Shown: in pieces, positions 9,423-20,548 of the stretch
How the letters are laid out: each line of letters starts with the position of its first letter
How positions within the stretch are numbered: position 1 is the stretch's first letter
NCBI GenBank assembly: GCA_016208415.1
Contig: JACQYB010000031.1
Span: 1-34,048, forward strand
Length of the DNA: 34,048 nt
Direction of reading: 5' to 3'
Source of the DNA: Betaproteobacteria bacterium
Lineage (GTDB): Bacteria > Pseudomonadota > Gammaproteobacteria > Burkholderiales > Rhodocyclaceae
Program-made: the position numbers and the translations under genes
The notes under the pieces: model-generated
The model's input: the letters and a program-made list of their open reading frames with translations, nothing else
The model's database searches: none
Told to the model about the DNA's origin: nothing

Positions 9423-10487
9423 ATGGGTGACGAACTGGGCAAGCTGCGCGTCGAGATCGACCGCATCGACGAAGAGATACTCGCCAGGCTCAACGCGCGG
9501 GCGCGGCTTGCCCATCGCATCGGGGAAGTCAAGCACGGCGCAATCTATCGGCCTGAGCGCGAGGCCCAGGTCCTGCAGCGGGTGATGGATCTGAATGGCG
9601 GCCCGCTGGACGGCAGCGCCGTGGGGCGAGTCTTCCGGGAGATCATGTCGGCCTGCCTGGCGCTGGAGCAGCCGCTGACCATCGCCTACCTGGGGCCGGC
9701 CGGCACTTTTTCCGAAACCGCTGCCCGCAAGCATTTCGGTGACGCGCCTACCTTTTCTCCCCTCGCCACCATCGATGAAGTGTTCCGTGCGGTGGAGGCC
9801 GGCAATGCCGACTACGGCGTGGTACCCGTGGAAAACTCCACCGAGGGCGCCATCGGCCGTACCCTCGACTTGCTGCTCGGCGCGCCGATCAGGATCTGCG
9901 GCGAGGTTGTGGTGCGCGTGCACCAAAACCTGATGGGCAGGTCCACGGGGCTGGATGGCGTAACGCGGGTGCTGTCCCATGCCCAGTCACTGGCCCAGTG
10001 CCATGAGTGGCTCAACCGCAATCTACCCGCGTTGCCCAGGGAGGCGACCACCAGCAATGCCCACGCGGCGCAGTTGGCGGCAGAGGACCCATCAGCCGTC
10101 GCCATCGCCGGCGAGGCGGCGGCGCGGCTGTATGGTCTGCACATCCTCTCCGCCAACATCGAGGACGACCCCAACAACACGACCCGCTTTCTGGTGCTGG
10201 GCCGGCACGAGGCGGGTCCCTCCGGGCGCGACAAGACTTCGCTGGCTTGTTCGGCCCAGAACCGCCCGGGCGCCATGCACGCGCTGCTGGAGCCGCTCGC
10301 CAGACAGGGTGTGAGCATGACCAAGCTGGAATCTCGCCCCTCGCGCATGGGGCTGTGGGAATACGTGTTCTACATCGACGTTGAAGGCCACCAGAGCGAA
10401 CCAGGGGTTGCAGAGGCACTTGAAGGCCTGCGCAGTCGTGCCGGCTTCGTAAAGGTGCTGGGTTCCTACCCTGCCGCGGTCTTCTGA
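9423..10487 (+). CDS. pheA: Bifunctional chorismate mutase/prephenate dehydratase
   Basis: Makes phenylpyruvate from chorismate by way of prephenate (phenylalanine branch). It is 354 aa. An AroQ-type chorismate mutase domain occupies about residues 1-85 (LRVEIDRIDEEIL, HRIGEVK). The prephenate dehydratase domain follows (YLGPAGTFSE, VPVENSTEG, NNTTRFLVL). A C-terminal ACT domain with NRPGAMHALL and KLESRPSR (the GAL-type and ESRP-type feedback motifs) suggests inhibition by phenylalanine. The gene begins 9 bp after the serA stop and ends 13 bp before hisC. Confidence 0.98.
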   Translation: MGDELGKLRVEIDRIDEEILARLNARARLAHRIGEVKHGAIYRPEREAQVLQRVMDLNGGPLDGSAVGRVFREIMSACLALEQPLTIAYLGPAGTFSETAARKHFGDAPTFSPLATIDEVFRAVEAGNADYGVVPVENSTEGAIGRTLDLLLGAPIRICGEVVVRVHQNLMGRSTGLDGVTRVLSHAQSLAQCHEWLNRNLPALPREATTSNAHAAQLAAEDPSAVAIAGEAAARLYGLHILSANIEDDPNNTTRFLVLGRHEAGPSGRDKTSLACSAQNRPGAMHALLEPLARQGVSMTKLESRPSRMGLWEYVFYIDVEGHQSEPGVAEALEGLRSRAGFVKVLGSYPAAVF

Positions 10488-10500
10488 GGAAATGCAATCC

Positions 10501-11595
10501 ATGGCTCTTTGCGACATCGCGCTGTCCTACGTGCGCGCCATTTCTCCCTACCAGCCGGGCAAGCCCATCACCGAACTGGCGAGGGAGATGGGCATTTCCG
10601 TCGAAAGCATCGTCAAGCTGGCTTCCAACGAAAACCCGCGGGGCATGAGCCCGCGGGCGAGGGCGGCGCTGGAGCGGGCTGTCTCGAGCCTGGAGCGCTA
10701 TCCCGACGACTTCGAACTGAAGAAGGCGCTATCCGGGTATTACGGCCTCGGGATGGAGCACTTCGTGCTGGGAAACGGCTCCAATGACGTACTGGACCTG
10801 GTGGCCCGGGTATTTCTGGCCCCCGGGCGTTCCACCGTATTCTCGCGCCACGCCTTTGCCGTCTATTCCCTGGCGAGCCTGTCGGCGGGCGCGCAACTCG
10901 TCGAAATACCGGCCAGGGATTACGGGCACGATCTGCAGGCCATGCGGGCCGCGATTCGGCCGGATACCCGGGTGGTCTGGATCGCCAATCCCAACAACCC
11001 GACCGGGACCTTCGTCCCCGGCACCCAGGTAAAGTCCTTCATCGCGTCGCTGTCCGAGGACGTCGTGGTGGTCCTGGACGAGGCCTACAATGAGTACATC
11101 CCGCCTGCGGAGCGGGTGGACTCGGTGCCCTGGCTGGAGGAGTTTCCCAATCTCGTGATCACCCGCACCTTCTCCAAGGTGTATGGTCTTGCGGGGTTGC
11201 GCGTGGGTTACGCGCTGGCCTCGGCAGAGATCGCAGATCTCATGAACCGGCTGCGCCAGCCCTTCAACTGCAACAATCTGGCATTGGCGGCGGCGTGCGC
11301 TGCGCTGGAAGACCACGTTTTCGTGGCCGAAAGCTACCAGCTCAACCGCGCGGGCATGGAGCAGATCGTGGCAGGGCTGAAGCGCCTGGGTCTGGATCAC
11401 ATCCCCTCTCACGGCAACTTCGTGACCTTCCGCGTGCCCGGTACCGCGGGCGTGAATCAGCGCCTGTTGCGCCAGGGCGTGATCGTGCGGCCCCTGGGAG
11501 GCTATGCCATGCCGGAGCATCTGCGGGTGACCATCGGCCTGCCCGACGAGAGCCGGCGCTTTCTCGAAGCGCTGGAACGGGCGCTTCAGGGCTGA
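10501..11595 (+). CDS. hisC: Histidinol-phosphate/aromatic aminotransferase (HisC type)
   Basis: Class-I/II PLP aminotransferase, 364 aa. Key features are LASNENPRG near the N-terminus, NPNNPTGTF, LDEAYNEY and the PLP lysine Lys226 in TRTFSKVYGLAGLR. Because it lies between pheA and tyrA, it may act mainly on phenylpyruvate, hydroxyphenylpyruvate or prephenate, like HisC2 copies in this operon elsewhere; histidinol-phosphate activity cannot be excluded. I chose the ATG at 10501 because GAGGA (10486-10490) is 10 nt upstream; the ATG at 10492 is too close to it. Confidence 0.94.
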   Translation: MALCDIALSYVRAISPYQPGKPITELAREMGISVESIVKLASNENPRGMSPRARAALERAVSSLERYPDDFELKKALSGYYGLGMEHFVLGNGSNDVLDLVARVFLAPGRSTVFSRHAFAVYSLASLSAGAQLVEIPARDYGHDLQAMRAAIRPDTRVVWIANPNNPTGTFVPGTQVKSFIASLSEDVVVVLDEAYNEYIPPAERVDSVPWLEEFPNLVITRTFSKVYGLAGLRVGYALASAEIADLMNRLRQPFNCNNLALAAACAALEDHVFVAESYQLNRAGMEQIVAGLKRLGLDHIPSHGNFVTFRVPGTAGVNQRLLRQGVIVRPLGGYAMPEHLRVTIGLPDESRRFLEALERALQG

Positions 11596-11608
11596 CCGGG
11601 GAGCGGAC

Positions 11609-12496
11609 GTGGCAAAGCTGATGAATCGGGTGGTGGTCTGCGGGGTCGGACTGATCGGTGGATCTTTCGCCATGGCCCTGCGGGAGGCCGGCGCGGTCGG
11701 CGAGATCATCGGGCTCGGGCGCAGCGCGGCATCGCTGCAGCGCGCGCGGGACTCGGGAGTCATTGACAGGATCGCCAGCGGTTGGGCAGAGGCGCTGGAA
11801 GGCGCCGATCTGGTTCTGCTGGCCATGCCGGTGGGGCAGATGCGGGCGGTGATGTCGAGCCTCGTGCCGCACCTGGCTCCGGGAACCGTGGTGACGGATG
11901 CGGGAAGCACCAAGCGCGACGTTGTCTCGGCGGCGAGGGAGATCTTTGGCGAGCGGATCGGCCAGTTCGTGCCGGGCCACCCCATTGCGGGAGCCGAAAA
12001 GAGCGGTGTCGAGGAGGCCCGGATCGATCTCTACCGCGGACGGCGTGTGATCCTGACGCCCCTGCCGGAGAACGAACCCGCTGCCGTTCAACGGGTGCGG
12101 GCATGCTGGCTGCGATGCGGCGCGGTGGTGCGGGAACTGAGCCCCGAGGCCCATGACCGCATATTCGCCACCGTCAGCCATCTGCCGCATCTGCTTGCGT
12201 TCGCTCTGGTGGACGAACTCGCTGCCCGCTCGGACGCCGAGCAATTGTTTGGCTTTGCCGCGGGCGGGTTTCGCGACTTCACCCGCATTGCCGGTAGTCA
12301 TCCTGAAATGTGGCGCGACATCTGCATGGCGAACCGCGACTTGCTGAGCGCTGAACTGGACGCCTACATGGCGCACCTCGGCGTGATGCGGGACGCTTTG
12401 CGCGATGCAGACGATGCGGCGCTCGAAGCCGCCTTCACCCGCGCGCGCGACGCGCGCATCCGCTGGGCGCCCGGCTTCGATCCTGCCCCGCAATGA
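11609..12496 (+). CDS. tyrA: Prephenate (cyclohexadienyl/arogenate) dehydrogenase
   Basis: NAD(P)-dependent oxidative decarboxylation in the tyrosine branch. It is 295 aa, the size of a single-domain TyrA without chorismate mutase or ACT domains. The nucleotide motif GVGLIGGS is at residues 12-19, the substrate-site region is [14 protein letters not shown], and the helical C-terminal part contains [11 protein letters not shown]. The start is GTG at 11609 with GGGGAG 5 nt upstream. The stop overlaps the aroA start (ATGA). In Pseudomonas tyrA and aroA are fused; here they are separate overlapping genes, and aroA is fused to cmk instead. Confidence 0.96.
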   Translation: MAKLMNRVVVCGVGLIGGSFAMALREAGAVGEIIGLGRSAASLQRARDSGVIDRIASGWAEALEGADLVLLAMPVGQMRAVMSSLVPHLAPGTVVTDAGSTKRDVVSAAREIFGERIGQFVPGHPIAGAEKSGVEEARIDLYRGRRVILTPLPENEPAAVQRVRACWLRCGAVVRELSPEAHDRIFATVSHLPHLLAFALVDELAARSDAEQLFGFAAGGFRDFTRIAGSHPEMWRDICMANRDLLSAELDAYMAHLGVMRDALRDADDAALEAAFTRARDARIRWAPGFDPAPQ

Positions 12497-14463
12497 TGCA
12501 GACACTGGATCTGCCTCCCCTGGAAGGCGCCGCCGGGTGCGTGCGCCTGCCCGGCTCGAAGAGCATCTCCAATCGAGTGCTGTTGCTGGCCGCCCTGGCG
12601 GATGGCGAGACCGAAATCAGGGACCTGCTTTCCTCCGATGACACCGATCGCATGCTCGACGCGCTGCAACGGCTCGGTGTGGATGTGTCGCGCTCGCCGC
12701 AGGAGGGAACCTGTCGAATTCGAGGCGGGGCCGGAGAACTGCCGAGGCGCGAGGCCGACCTTTTCCTGGGCAATGCGGGTACCGCTTTTCGCCCACTGAC
12801 CGCGGTGCTGGCGCTGTCGGGGGGACACTACCGGCTGAGCGGCGTGCCCCGGATGCATGAGCGGCCCATCGGCGATCTCGTCGAGGCGCTGCGTGCGGTT
12901 GGGGCGCGGATCGCCTGCACCGGGCAGGAGGGCTATCCCCCGCTGGAGATCCTGCCGGGGCGTATCCGCATCGAGTCGCCCGTGCGCGTGCGCGGCGATG
13001 TCTCCAGCCAGTTCCTCACGGCGTTGCTGATGGCGCTGCCGTTGACGGGCGAAGAGGTGGTGATCGATGTGTTGGGCGAGTTGATCTCCAAGCCCTACAT
13101 CGAGATCACCCTGAATCTCATGGCACGCTTCGGTGTGGAGGTGCGGCGTGAAGGCTGGCAGCGGTTCCGGCTTCCCGCCGGGGCGTGCTACCGCTCGCCC
13201 GGCACGATCTTCGTCGAGGGCGATGCCTCGTCGGCGTCATATTTCCTGGCGGCGGGCGCCATTGGCGGTGGGCCGGTTCGCGTCGAAGGGGTGGGACGGC
13301 GCAGCATCCAGGGCGATGTGCGCTTCACCGAGGCGCTGGAACAGATGGGCGCCCGGATAGGCAAGGGCGACAACTGGATCGAGTGCGCTGCGTCGCAAGA
13401 CCACCGGCTCAGGGCCTTTGACCTGGATCTGAACCATATTCCGGATGCCGCGATGACGCTCGCCGTCCTGGCGCTGTTCGCCGAGGGGCCAAGCGTTCTT
13501 CGCAATATCGGAAGCTGGCGGGTCAAGGAGACGGACCGCATCCATGCCCTGGGCAGGGAGTTGCGGAAGGTGGGTGGGGAGGTTGAAGAGGGCACGGACT
13601 GGCTGCGCGTCACACCGCCCCGACAGTTTTGCTCCGCCACCATCGACACTTACGACGACCATCGCATGGCAATGTGCCTGTCGCTCGTCACGCTGGCGGG
13701 TGTGGGACTGCGCATCAATGATCCGCAGTGCGTGGCAAAGACCTTTCCCGATTACTTTGAGCGTTTCGCGCGGATCGGAGTGCAGGCTGCCCCGGTGGTG
13801 GCCATCGACGGACCGTCGGCGTCGGGCAAGGGTACGGTGGCGGCTGCGGTGGCGCGGCGACTCGGTTTCCATTACCTCGACAGCGGTGCGCTCTATCGCC
13901 TCGTCGCACTCATGGCAATGCGCGAGGGCGTCGCGCTGGATGCTGAGGAGGTCCTTTCCGGGCTCGCCCGGGATCTGCCTGCACACTTCGACGGCGAGCA
14001 CGTTCTGCTGTCAGGTGAGGACGTGGGTTCGGCCATCCGCGCCGAGGAGGTTTCCAACGGTGCGTCCCGCATCGCGGCCTATCCGGGCGTCAGGGCGGCC
14101 CTTCTGGCACGCCAGCGCGCATTCCGGGCTGCCCCAGGTCTGGTGGCAGAGGGAAGGGACATGGGCACGGTGGTTTTCCCCGCTGCACGTGTCAAGGTGT
14201 TCCTTACCGCCAGCGTCGAGGCGAGAGCCGAAAGACGCCATAAGCAGTTGATGGAAAAAGGGTTGGCTGCTAACATTGACGATCTTTTGCAGGACCTGCG
14301 TGATCGCGATGCCCGTGATACGAACCGGCGTGCGGCGCCCCTGCAAATGAGTACGGATGCAGTACCTCTGGATACGACGGACTTGACGGTCGATCAGGCC
14401 GTGGAATTCGTCATCGATCTTGTAAGGGCCCGGCTTCCGGGAGGGACGTGCGGCAGGGACTGA
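12493..14463 (+). CDS. aroA-cmk: Fused EPSP synthase (AroA) - cytidylate kinase (Cmk)
   Basis: One 656-aa frame carries two enzymes. Residues 1 to about 433 are AroA, which joins PEP to shikimate-3-phosphate: [40 protein letters not shown] and [10 protein letters not shown]. Residues from about 434 are Cmk, which phosphorylates CMP/dCMP: P-loop GPSASGKG at 440-447, [20 protein letters not shown] and the RDxRD-type lid motif. The linker is only a few residues (GVQAAP) and there is no stop or internal start with SD. Both halves look intact. The start overlaps the tyrA stop; ATG at 12493 and 12496 are both possible. aroA and cmk are adjacent but separate in most relatives; fused versions are known in some proteobacteria. 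Confidence 0.96.
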   Translation: MMQTLDLPPLEGAAGCVRLPGSKSISNRVLLLAALADGETEIRDLLSSDDTDRMLDALQRLGVDVSRSPQEGTCRIRGGAGELPRREADLFLGNAGTAFRPLTAVLALSGGHYRLSGVPRMHERPIGDLVEALRAVGARIACTGQEGYPPLEILPGRIRIESPVRVRGDVSSQFLTALLMALPLTGEEVVIDVLGELISKPYIEITLNLMARFGVEVRREGWQRFRLPAGACYRSPGTIFVEGDASSASYFLAAGAIGGGPVRVEGVGRRSIQGDVRFTEALEQMGARIGKGDNWIECAASQDHRLRAFDLDLNHIPDAAMTLAVLALFAEGPSVLRNIGSWRVKETDRIHALGRELRKVGGEVEEGTDWLRVTPPRQFCSATIDTYDDHRMAMCLSLVTLAGVGLRINDPQCVAKTFPDYFERFARIGVQAAPVVAIDGPSASGKGTVAAAVARRLGFHYLDSGALYRLVALMAMREGVALDAEEVLSGLARDLPAHFDGEHVLLSGEDVGSAIRAEEVSNGASRIAAYPGVRAALLARQRAFRAAPGLVAEGRDMGTVVFPAARVKVFLTASVEARAERRHKQLMEKGLAANIDDLLQDLRDRDARDTNRRAAPLQMSTDAVPLDTTDLTVDQAVEFVIDLVRARLPGGTCGRD

Positions 14464-14590
14464 GCCTTGCCGGCGTCGGTGCAGCGTGATGCTGCGAAAC
14501 TAGGGTGTCGCAAGTGGAAGGACCGCAAGCCTTCCATACCGCGGCTTGGTTCAACATCAGACGCCGTCTTGCGGCGGCATTAGGTTTTTT
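14464..14590 (+). promoter_or_regulatory. rpsA leader with three successive hairpins
   Basis: The 127 nt before rpsA contain three perfect small stems: 14481-14485 with 14491-14495 (loop GTGAT), 14515-14521 with 14530-14536 (7 bp, loop ACCGCAAG), and 14562-14566 with 14572-14576 (loop TCTTG). The SD before the ATG at 14591 is only TTAGG followed by a T6 run. A structured leader of three hairpins with a weak SD is the known form of the enterobacterial rpsA translation-initiation region, which protein S1 autoregulates. Function here is inferred; I ran no folding. Confidence 0.5.
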
Positions 14591-16300
<1,710 letters not shown>

Positions 16301-16318
16301 CCAGCCACGCCGGTTGCG

Positions 16319-16603
16319 ATGACCAAGTCCGAACTGATCGCGCAACTGGCGGTGCGCTTTCCTCAGCTGGTGGCTAAGGATGCCGATTTTGCGGTGAAGG
16401 TGATCATTGAGGCGATGGCGGATTCGCTCGCCAAGGGCGACAGGATCGAGATCCGGGGTTTCGGCAGCTTTGCCCTCAATTACCGTCCGCCGCGCGTTGG
16501 TCGCAATCCGAAGTCGGGTGACAAGGTTCAAGTGCCCGAGAAGCATGTGCCGCACTTCAAGGCTGGCAAGGAGTTGCGCGAGCGCGTTGACGAGATGGGC
16601 TGA
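16319..16603 (+). CDS. ihfB: Integration host factor subunit beta
   Basis: DNA-bending nucleoid protein that pairs with IHF-alpha. It is 94 aa, family length. It starts [10 protein letters not shown] and has the HU/IHF signature region ([20 protein letters not shown]), including the Arg-Asn-Pro tip of the beta arm whose Pro intercalates into DNA, and the C-terminal helix [10 protein letters not shown]. It is the last gene of the gyrA operon and is followed 44 bp later by a strong terminator hairpin. Confidence 0.98.
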   Translation: MTKSELIAQLAVRFPQLVAKDADFAVKVIIEAMADSLAKGDRIEIRGFGSFALNYRPPRVGRNPKSGDKVQVPEKHVPHFKAGKELRERVDEMG

Positions 16604-16647
16604 CGCGTGGCGACGCTTCAGGCGTCCTGCGAAGTGCGGGCCAGAAA

Positions 16648-16675
16648 GGCGGCGGAAACATGCCGCCCTTTTTTT
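16648..16675 (+). terminator. Intrinsic terminator after ihfB
   Basis: GGCGGC (16648-16653) pairs with GCCGCC (16662-16667) across an 8-nt loop and is followed by C and seven T's (16669-16675). This is the clearest end of the gyrA-ihfB operon. An in-frame ATG at 16660, upstream of lapA, lies inside it and is unlikely to be a start. Confidence 0.88.
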
Positions 16676-16707
16676 GCCTGCGGGATATGCGAAGGGAGAT
16701 CGAGGGC

Positions 16708-16983
16708 ATGCAAGCTGTTGTCTGGATTCTTCGTTTGGCAGTGTTCTTCGTGTTGCTGGGTCTTGCGATCAAGAACACCTCCATGGTCACCGTGCAGTTC
16801 TTCTTTGGAGCGGCCTGGCAGCTTCCACTGGTGTTCGTCATGCTGACGTGCTTTGCTGCCGGATCCCTGGTGGGCCTGACGGCTGCGGCAGGCGTCGCCC
16901 TGCGGCAACGTCGGGACATTGGCCGTCTGCGGCGAGAGGCCAAGTCCTCCGCCGCTGGAGAGGCGCGGCGCCCGCGGGCGTAG
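16708..16983 (+). CDS. lapA: Lipopolysaccharide assembly protein A
   Basis: Small inner-membrane protein (DUF1049 type), 91 aa, that works with LapB in LPS homeostasis. Two hydrophobic helices are visible at about residues 4-20 and 34-58 (VVWILRLAVFFVLLG and the LPLVFVMLTCFAAG region), separated by a segment with VTVQFFFG typical of the family; the tail is basic. I chose the ATG at 16708 with GGGAG 10 nt upstream; the ATG at 16687 is a reasonable alternative. It lies 25 bp before lapB, the usual pair after ihfB. Confidence 0.9.
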   Translation: MQAVVWILRLAVFFVLLGLAIKNTSMVTVQFFFGAAWQLPLVFVMLTCFAAGSLVGLTAAAGVALRQRRDIGRLRREAKSSAAGEARRPRA

Positions 16984-17008
16984 CCCCAATACTGGAAGCC
17001 GGCGCACG

Positions 17009-18184
17009 ATGGAATACGAACTCTGGTGGCTGCTGGCCTTCCCGCTGTTTTTCGCCCTAGGCTGGGTGGCGGCGCGCGTCGACATCCGCCATGTCGTGCG
17101 AGAGTCGAGGGAGCTTCCCCGGTCTTACTTCGCGGGACTGAATTTCCTCGTCAACGAGCAGCCTGACAAGGCGATCGAGGCCTTCATCGAGGCGGTGAAG
17201 GTCGATCCGGAAACGATCGAAGTGCATTTTGCCCTCGGCAGCCTGTTCCGGCGCAGGGGCGAGACGGACCGGGCGATTCGGATGCATCAGAATGTGCTCG
17301 ATCGCGACGAACTTCCGGACGACCAAAGGCTGCAGGCGCTTTCCGAACTGGGACAGGACTATCTCAAGGCCGGATTGCTCGATCGCGCCGAGGAAACGTT
17401 CCATCGCTTGCGGGGTAGTCCGCTGAACGAGGACGCGCTGCGGTATCTGCTGGAGATCTACCAACAGGAGAAAGATTGGCAGAAGGCGATCAACGCGGCA
17501 CAGGAACTCCCGGATCATGCCGGGCACCTCTGGGCCCGTGAAATCGCCAACTTCTATTGTGAGCGGGCGGCGGTCGCGCTGGCGGAATCGAATCCGACCG
17601 AGGCCGAGCGCCATCTCGATCACGCTCACACGATCAACCGGCGGTGTGTCCGCGCGACGCTTCTCTTGGGGGACATACGTGCGGCTGCAGGCGACCTGGA
17701 TGCGGCGCTCACCACATGGAAACGGATCGAACAGCAAGACCCCGTGTATCTGGCCCTGGCGGCGCCCAGGATCGCCGACGCTCATCGTCGCCTGGGGCGT
17801 GAGCGACAGGGCCTTCAGTTGCTCCGCGGCTACCTTGAGCGGCAGCCCTCGCTGGACCTCCTTGACACGGTATTCCAGTGGGAACTGGATCTGGAGGGCG
17901 CGGATGCGGCCTGCCGCCTGGTACGCAACGAACTGCGACGCAATCCCACGCTGCTCGGACTGGGCAAACTCCTTGAGGCGCTGGTGCTGATATCACCCAC
18001 TGACGCGCGCCAGGATCTGGAGTTGATGAAGGACCTCATTCACGCCCACACCCGGCGCGTGGCGCGCTATCGGTGCGACAATTGTGGCTTCAAGGCACGA
18101 CAGTTCTACTGGCGCTGTCCGGCATGCGGGGGGTGGGAGACCTACCCGCCGAGACGAACGGAAGAGTACGATCTCGGGCCATGA
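17009..18184 (+). CDS. lapB: Lipopolysaccharide assembly protein B (YciM), TPR and rubredoxin-like metal site
   Basis: Membrane-anchored regulator that in E. coli promotes FtsH-mediated turnover of LpxC and so sets LPS output. It is 391 aa: an N-terminal anchor (ELWWLLAFPLFFALGW), a juxtamembrane segment with SYFAGLNFLVNEQPDKAIEAF, a run of TPR repeats through about residue 330, and a C-terminal rubredoxin-like knuckle with Cys356, Cys359, Cys370 and Cys373 (CDNC and CPAC). The start at 17009 directly precedes the membrane anchor. Followed by heptose and LPS-core genes, in line with its role. Confidence 0.96.
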   Translation: MEYELWWLLAFPLFFALGWVAARVDIRHVVRESRELPRSYFAGLNFLVNEQPDKAIEAFIEAVKVDPETIEVHFALGSLFRRRGETDRAIRMHQNVLDRDELPDDQRLQALSELGQDYLKAGLLDRAEETFHRLRGSPLNEDALRYLLEIYQQEKDWQKAINAAQELPDHAGHLWAREIANFYCERAAVALAESNPTEAERHLDHAHTINRRCVRATLLLGDIRAAAGDLDAALTTWKRIEQQDPVYLALAAPRIADAHRRLGRERQGLQLLRGYLERQPSLDLLDTVFQWELDLEGADAACRLVRNELRRNPTLLGLGKLLEALVLISPTDARQDLELMKDLIHAHTRRVARYRCDNCGFKARQFYWRCPACGGWETYPPRRTEEYDLGP

Positions 18185-18188
18185 CGAT

Positions 18189-18233
18189 GGTGTCGCCACG
18201 GCATGGCGCAGACACTGCGCCGCGACACCTGTT
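18189..18233 (+). terminator. Nested stem-loop between lapB and ugd
   Basis: An outer 8-bp stem (18189-18196 with 18222-18229) encloses an 8-nt one-sided bulge and an inner 7-bp stem (18205-18211 with 18215-18221, loop ACA). TGTTTA follows. It begins 4 nt after the lapB stop. It may end lapAB transcription or act as an attenuator for ugd; the T-run is short, so the role is uncertain. Confidence 0.5.
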
Positions 18234-18257
18234 TAGCGAATTCCCTGGGAGGATGAC

Positions 18258-19580
18258 TTGAAAATCACCATGATCGGCACTGGCTACGTCGGCCTGGTCA
18301 GTGGCGCCTGCCTTTCCGAGGTGGGCAACGACGTTCTGTGCCTGGACACCAATCTCGACAAGATCCGCGTGCTCAACGACGGCGGCATTCCCATCTTCGA
18401 GCCCGGGTTGCAGGATATGGTGGCGCGCAACCGCACGGCGGGAAGGCTTCGGTTTACGACCGATGTTGCCGAAGCGGTGACCCACGGAACGGTGCAGTTC
18501 ATTGCCGTTGGCACCCCGCCCGACGAGGATGGCTCTGCCGACCTGCGCCACGTGCAGGCGGCCGCGGCGCAAATCGGCCGGCACATGAGGGGCTATCGGC
18601 TGATCGTGGACAAGTCCACGGTGCCGGTGGGCACGGCCGATCTGGTACGCGAGACCGTGGCGCGCGAGCTGGCTGCTCGGGGCGAAGCCATCGAGTTCTC
18701 TGTGGTGTCCAATCCAGAGTTCCTCAAGGAAGGCGCCGCGGTGGAGGACTTCATGCGTCCCGACCGCATCATCGTCGGCGCAGACGACGCCCGGGCGATC
18801 GAGACCATGCGACACCTCTACGCCCCCTTCCAGCGCAGTCACGAGCGCCTGCTTGCGATGGACGTGCGGTCCGCCGAACTGACGAAGTACGCGGCAAATG
18901 CCATGCTGGCCACGCGCATCTCGTTCATGAACGAACTGGCCAACCTGGCCGAACGCCTGGGCGCCGACATCGAACTGGTGCGCCAGGGAATCGGCTCGGA
19001 TCCGCGTATCGGCTATCACTTCCTCTATCCGGGTTGCGGCTACGGCGGTTCCTGCTTCCCCAAAGACGTCAAGGCGTTGCTGCGTACCGCTCGTGAAGCG
19101 GGCATGGACCTGGCGGTGCTGGATGCCGTCGAGCGCGCCAACGAGATTCAGAAGGGCGTCCTGGGGCGCAAGATCGTCGCGCGCCTGGGGGAAGATCTGT
19201 CCGGCCGTCACCTCGCCCTGTGGGGCCTCGCCTTCAAGCCCAACACCGACGACATGCGCGAGGCGCCAAGCCTGGTACTCATCGAGGAGTTGCTCCGGCG
19301 TGGCGCGACCATCGCCGCCTATGATCCGGCATCGATGGAAGAGGCGCGCCGCATGCTGGGCGAGCGGCCGCGCCTGACCTACGCATCGGCTCCCATGGCC
19401 GCGCTGGAGGGGGCAGACGCACTCGTGGTGGCGACGGAGTGGAAGGAATTCCGCAGTCCAGACTTCGAAACCATCAAGACGATGTTGAAGTCGCCGCTGC
19501 TATTCGACGGGCGTAACGTTTTCGATCCGCCTCAGGTGCGGGCAGCGGGTCTCGAATATCATGGGATCGGTCGTGGCTGA
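18258..19580 (+). CDS. ugd: UDP-glucose 6-dehydrogenase
   Basis: Oxidises UDP-glucose to UDP-glucuronate with two NAD+, a precursor for acidic surface polysaccharides or LPS sugars. It is 440 aa. The Rossmann motif [15 protein letters not shown] is at the N-terminus, the catalytic Cys266 is in YGGSCFPKD, and the C-terminal NAD half contains [17 protein letters not shown]. The start codon is TTG (18258) with GGGAGGA just upstream; the next ATG would remove part of the first beta strand. A related UDP-sugar dehydrogenase such as a UDP-ManNAc enzyme is less likely. It overlaps the heptose kinase gene. Confidence 0.93.
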   Translation: MKITMIGTGYVGLVSGACLSEVGNDVLCLDTNLDKIRVLNDGGIPIFEPGLQDMVARNRTAGRLRFTTDVAEAVTHGTVQFIAVGTPPDEDGSADLRHVQAAAAQIGRHMRGYRLIVDKSTVPVGTADLVRETVARELAARGEAIEFSVVSNPEFLKEGAAVEDFMRPDRIIVGADDARAIETMRHLYAPFQRSHERLLAMDVRSAELTKYAANAMLATRISFMNELANLAERLGADIELVRQGIGSDPRIGYHFLYPGCGYGGSCFPKDVKALLRTAREAGMDLAVLDAVERANEIQKGVLGRKIVARLGEDLSGRHLALWGLAFKPNTDDMREAPSLVLIEELLRRGATIAAYDPASMEEARRMLGERPRLTYASAPMAALEGADALVVATEWKEFRSPDFETIKTMLKSPLLFDGRNVFDPPQVRAAGLEYHGIGRG

Positions 19581-20523
19581 GCGTGACGGCGTGATCGAGA
19601 TTCCCGACACCAGCCGTGCCAGGGTGCTCGTGGTCGGCGATGTCATGCTGGATCGGTACTGGTTCGGAGACGTGAGCCGCATTTCGCCGGAGGCGCCGGT
19701 GCCGGTGGTGAAGATCGAGCGCGTGGAGGAGCGTCCGGGGGGTGCTGCCAACGTGGCGCTCAATGTGGCGGCGCTTGGCGCCGGCGCGACCTTGCTGTCG
19801 GTGGTGGGTGCCGACGAGGCGGGGCAGACGCTGGAGCGCCTGCTGGACGCAGCGGGGATCGATGTCAGCCTGCAGCGGGACAGCGAACTGTCCACCACGA
19901 TCAAGCTGCGCGTCATCGGGCGGCAACAGCAGTTGCTGCGTATCGACTTTGAGAACTGGCCCACCCACGAGGTACTCCGCGCGAAGTTGCTGGAGTTCGC
20001 CCAACTCATCGGCGAGGTAGACATCGTCGTTCTCTCGGACTATGGAAAGGGTGGGCTTGCACACATCCGGGAGATGATTGCTCTGGCGCGGGAGGCCCGC
20101 AAGCCGGTGCTGGTGGACCCCAAGGGCGACGACTATGAACGCTACGCCGGCGCCACCGTCATCACGCCCAACCGCGCGGAGTTGCGCGAGGTCGTGGGAA
20201 AATGGGTTGATGAACACGATCTTGCGCGTCGCGCCGAGGATCTGCGGCGGCGCTTGGGGCTTTCCGCGCTGTTGGTGACCCGCAGCGAAGAGGGCATGAG
20301 CTTGTTCCTGGATGGAGAGGTGGTCAACGAGTCCGCCCAGACACGCGAGGTCTATGACGTGAGCGGTGCCGGCGATACCGTGATCGCCACGCTTGCAGCC
20401 ATGCTCGCCAGCGGCATGCCGTTGGCCGCAGCCATGAGGGTGGCCAATCGTGCCGCCGGAATCGTCGTTGGAAAACTCGGGACGGCGGTGGCGCACCTGG
20501 ACGAGTTGCGCGCACAGCCGTAG
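19561..20523 (+). CDS. hldA: D-glycero-beta-D-manno-heptose-7-phosphate kinase, stand-alone
   Basis: PfkB-family sugar kinase making heptose 1,7-bisphosphate for LPS inner core. It is 320 aa with [40 protein letters not shown] and the PfkB catalytic motif DVSGAGDTV. In E. coli the kinase is the N-terminal half of HldE; here there is no nucleotidyltransferase half, so a separate hldC/rfaE2 should exist elsewhere. The frame opens at ATG 19561, overlapping ugd by 20 bp; GTG at 19573, which would overlap the ugd stop by only 8 bp, is an equally plausible start. Confidence 0.93.
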   Translation: MGSVVAERDGVIEIPDTSRARVLVVGDVMLDRYWFGDVSRISPEAPVPVVKIERVEERPGGAANVALNVAALGAGATLLSVVGADEAGQTLERLLDAAGIDVSLQRDSELSTTIKLRVIGRQQQLLRIDFENWPTHEVLRAKLLEFAQLIGEVDIVVLSDYGKGGLAHIREMIALAREARKPVLVDPKGDDYERYAGATVITPNRAELREVVGKWVDEHDLARRAEDLRRRLGLSALLVTRSEEGMSLFLDGEVVNESAQTREVYDVSGAGDTVIATLAAMLASGMPLAAAMRVANRAAGIVVGKLGTAVAHLDELRAQP

Positions 20524-20548
20524 AACATCAACCGAAACGGAGGGGGCA

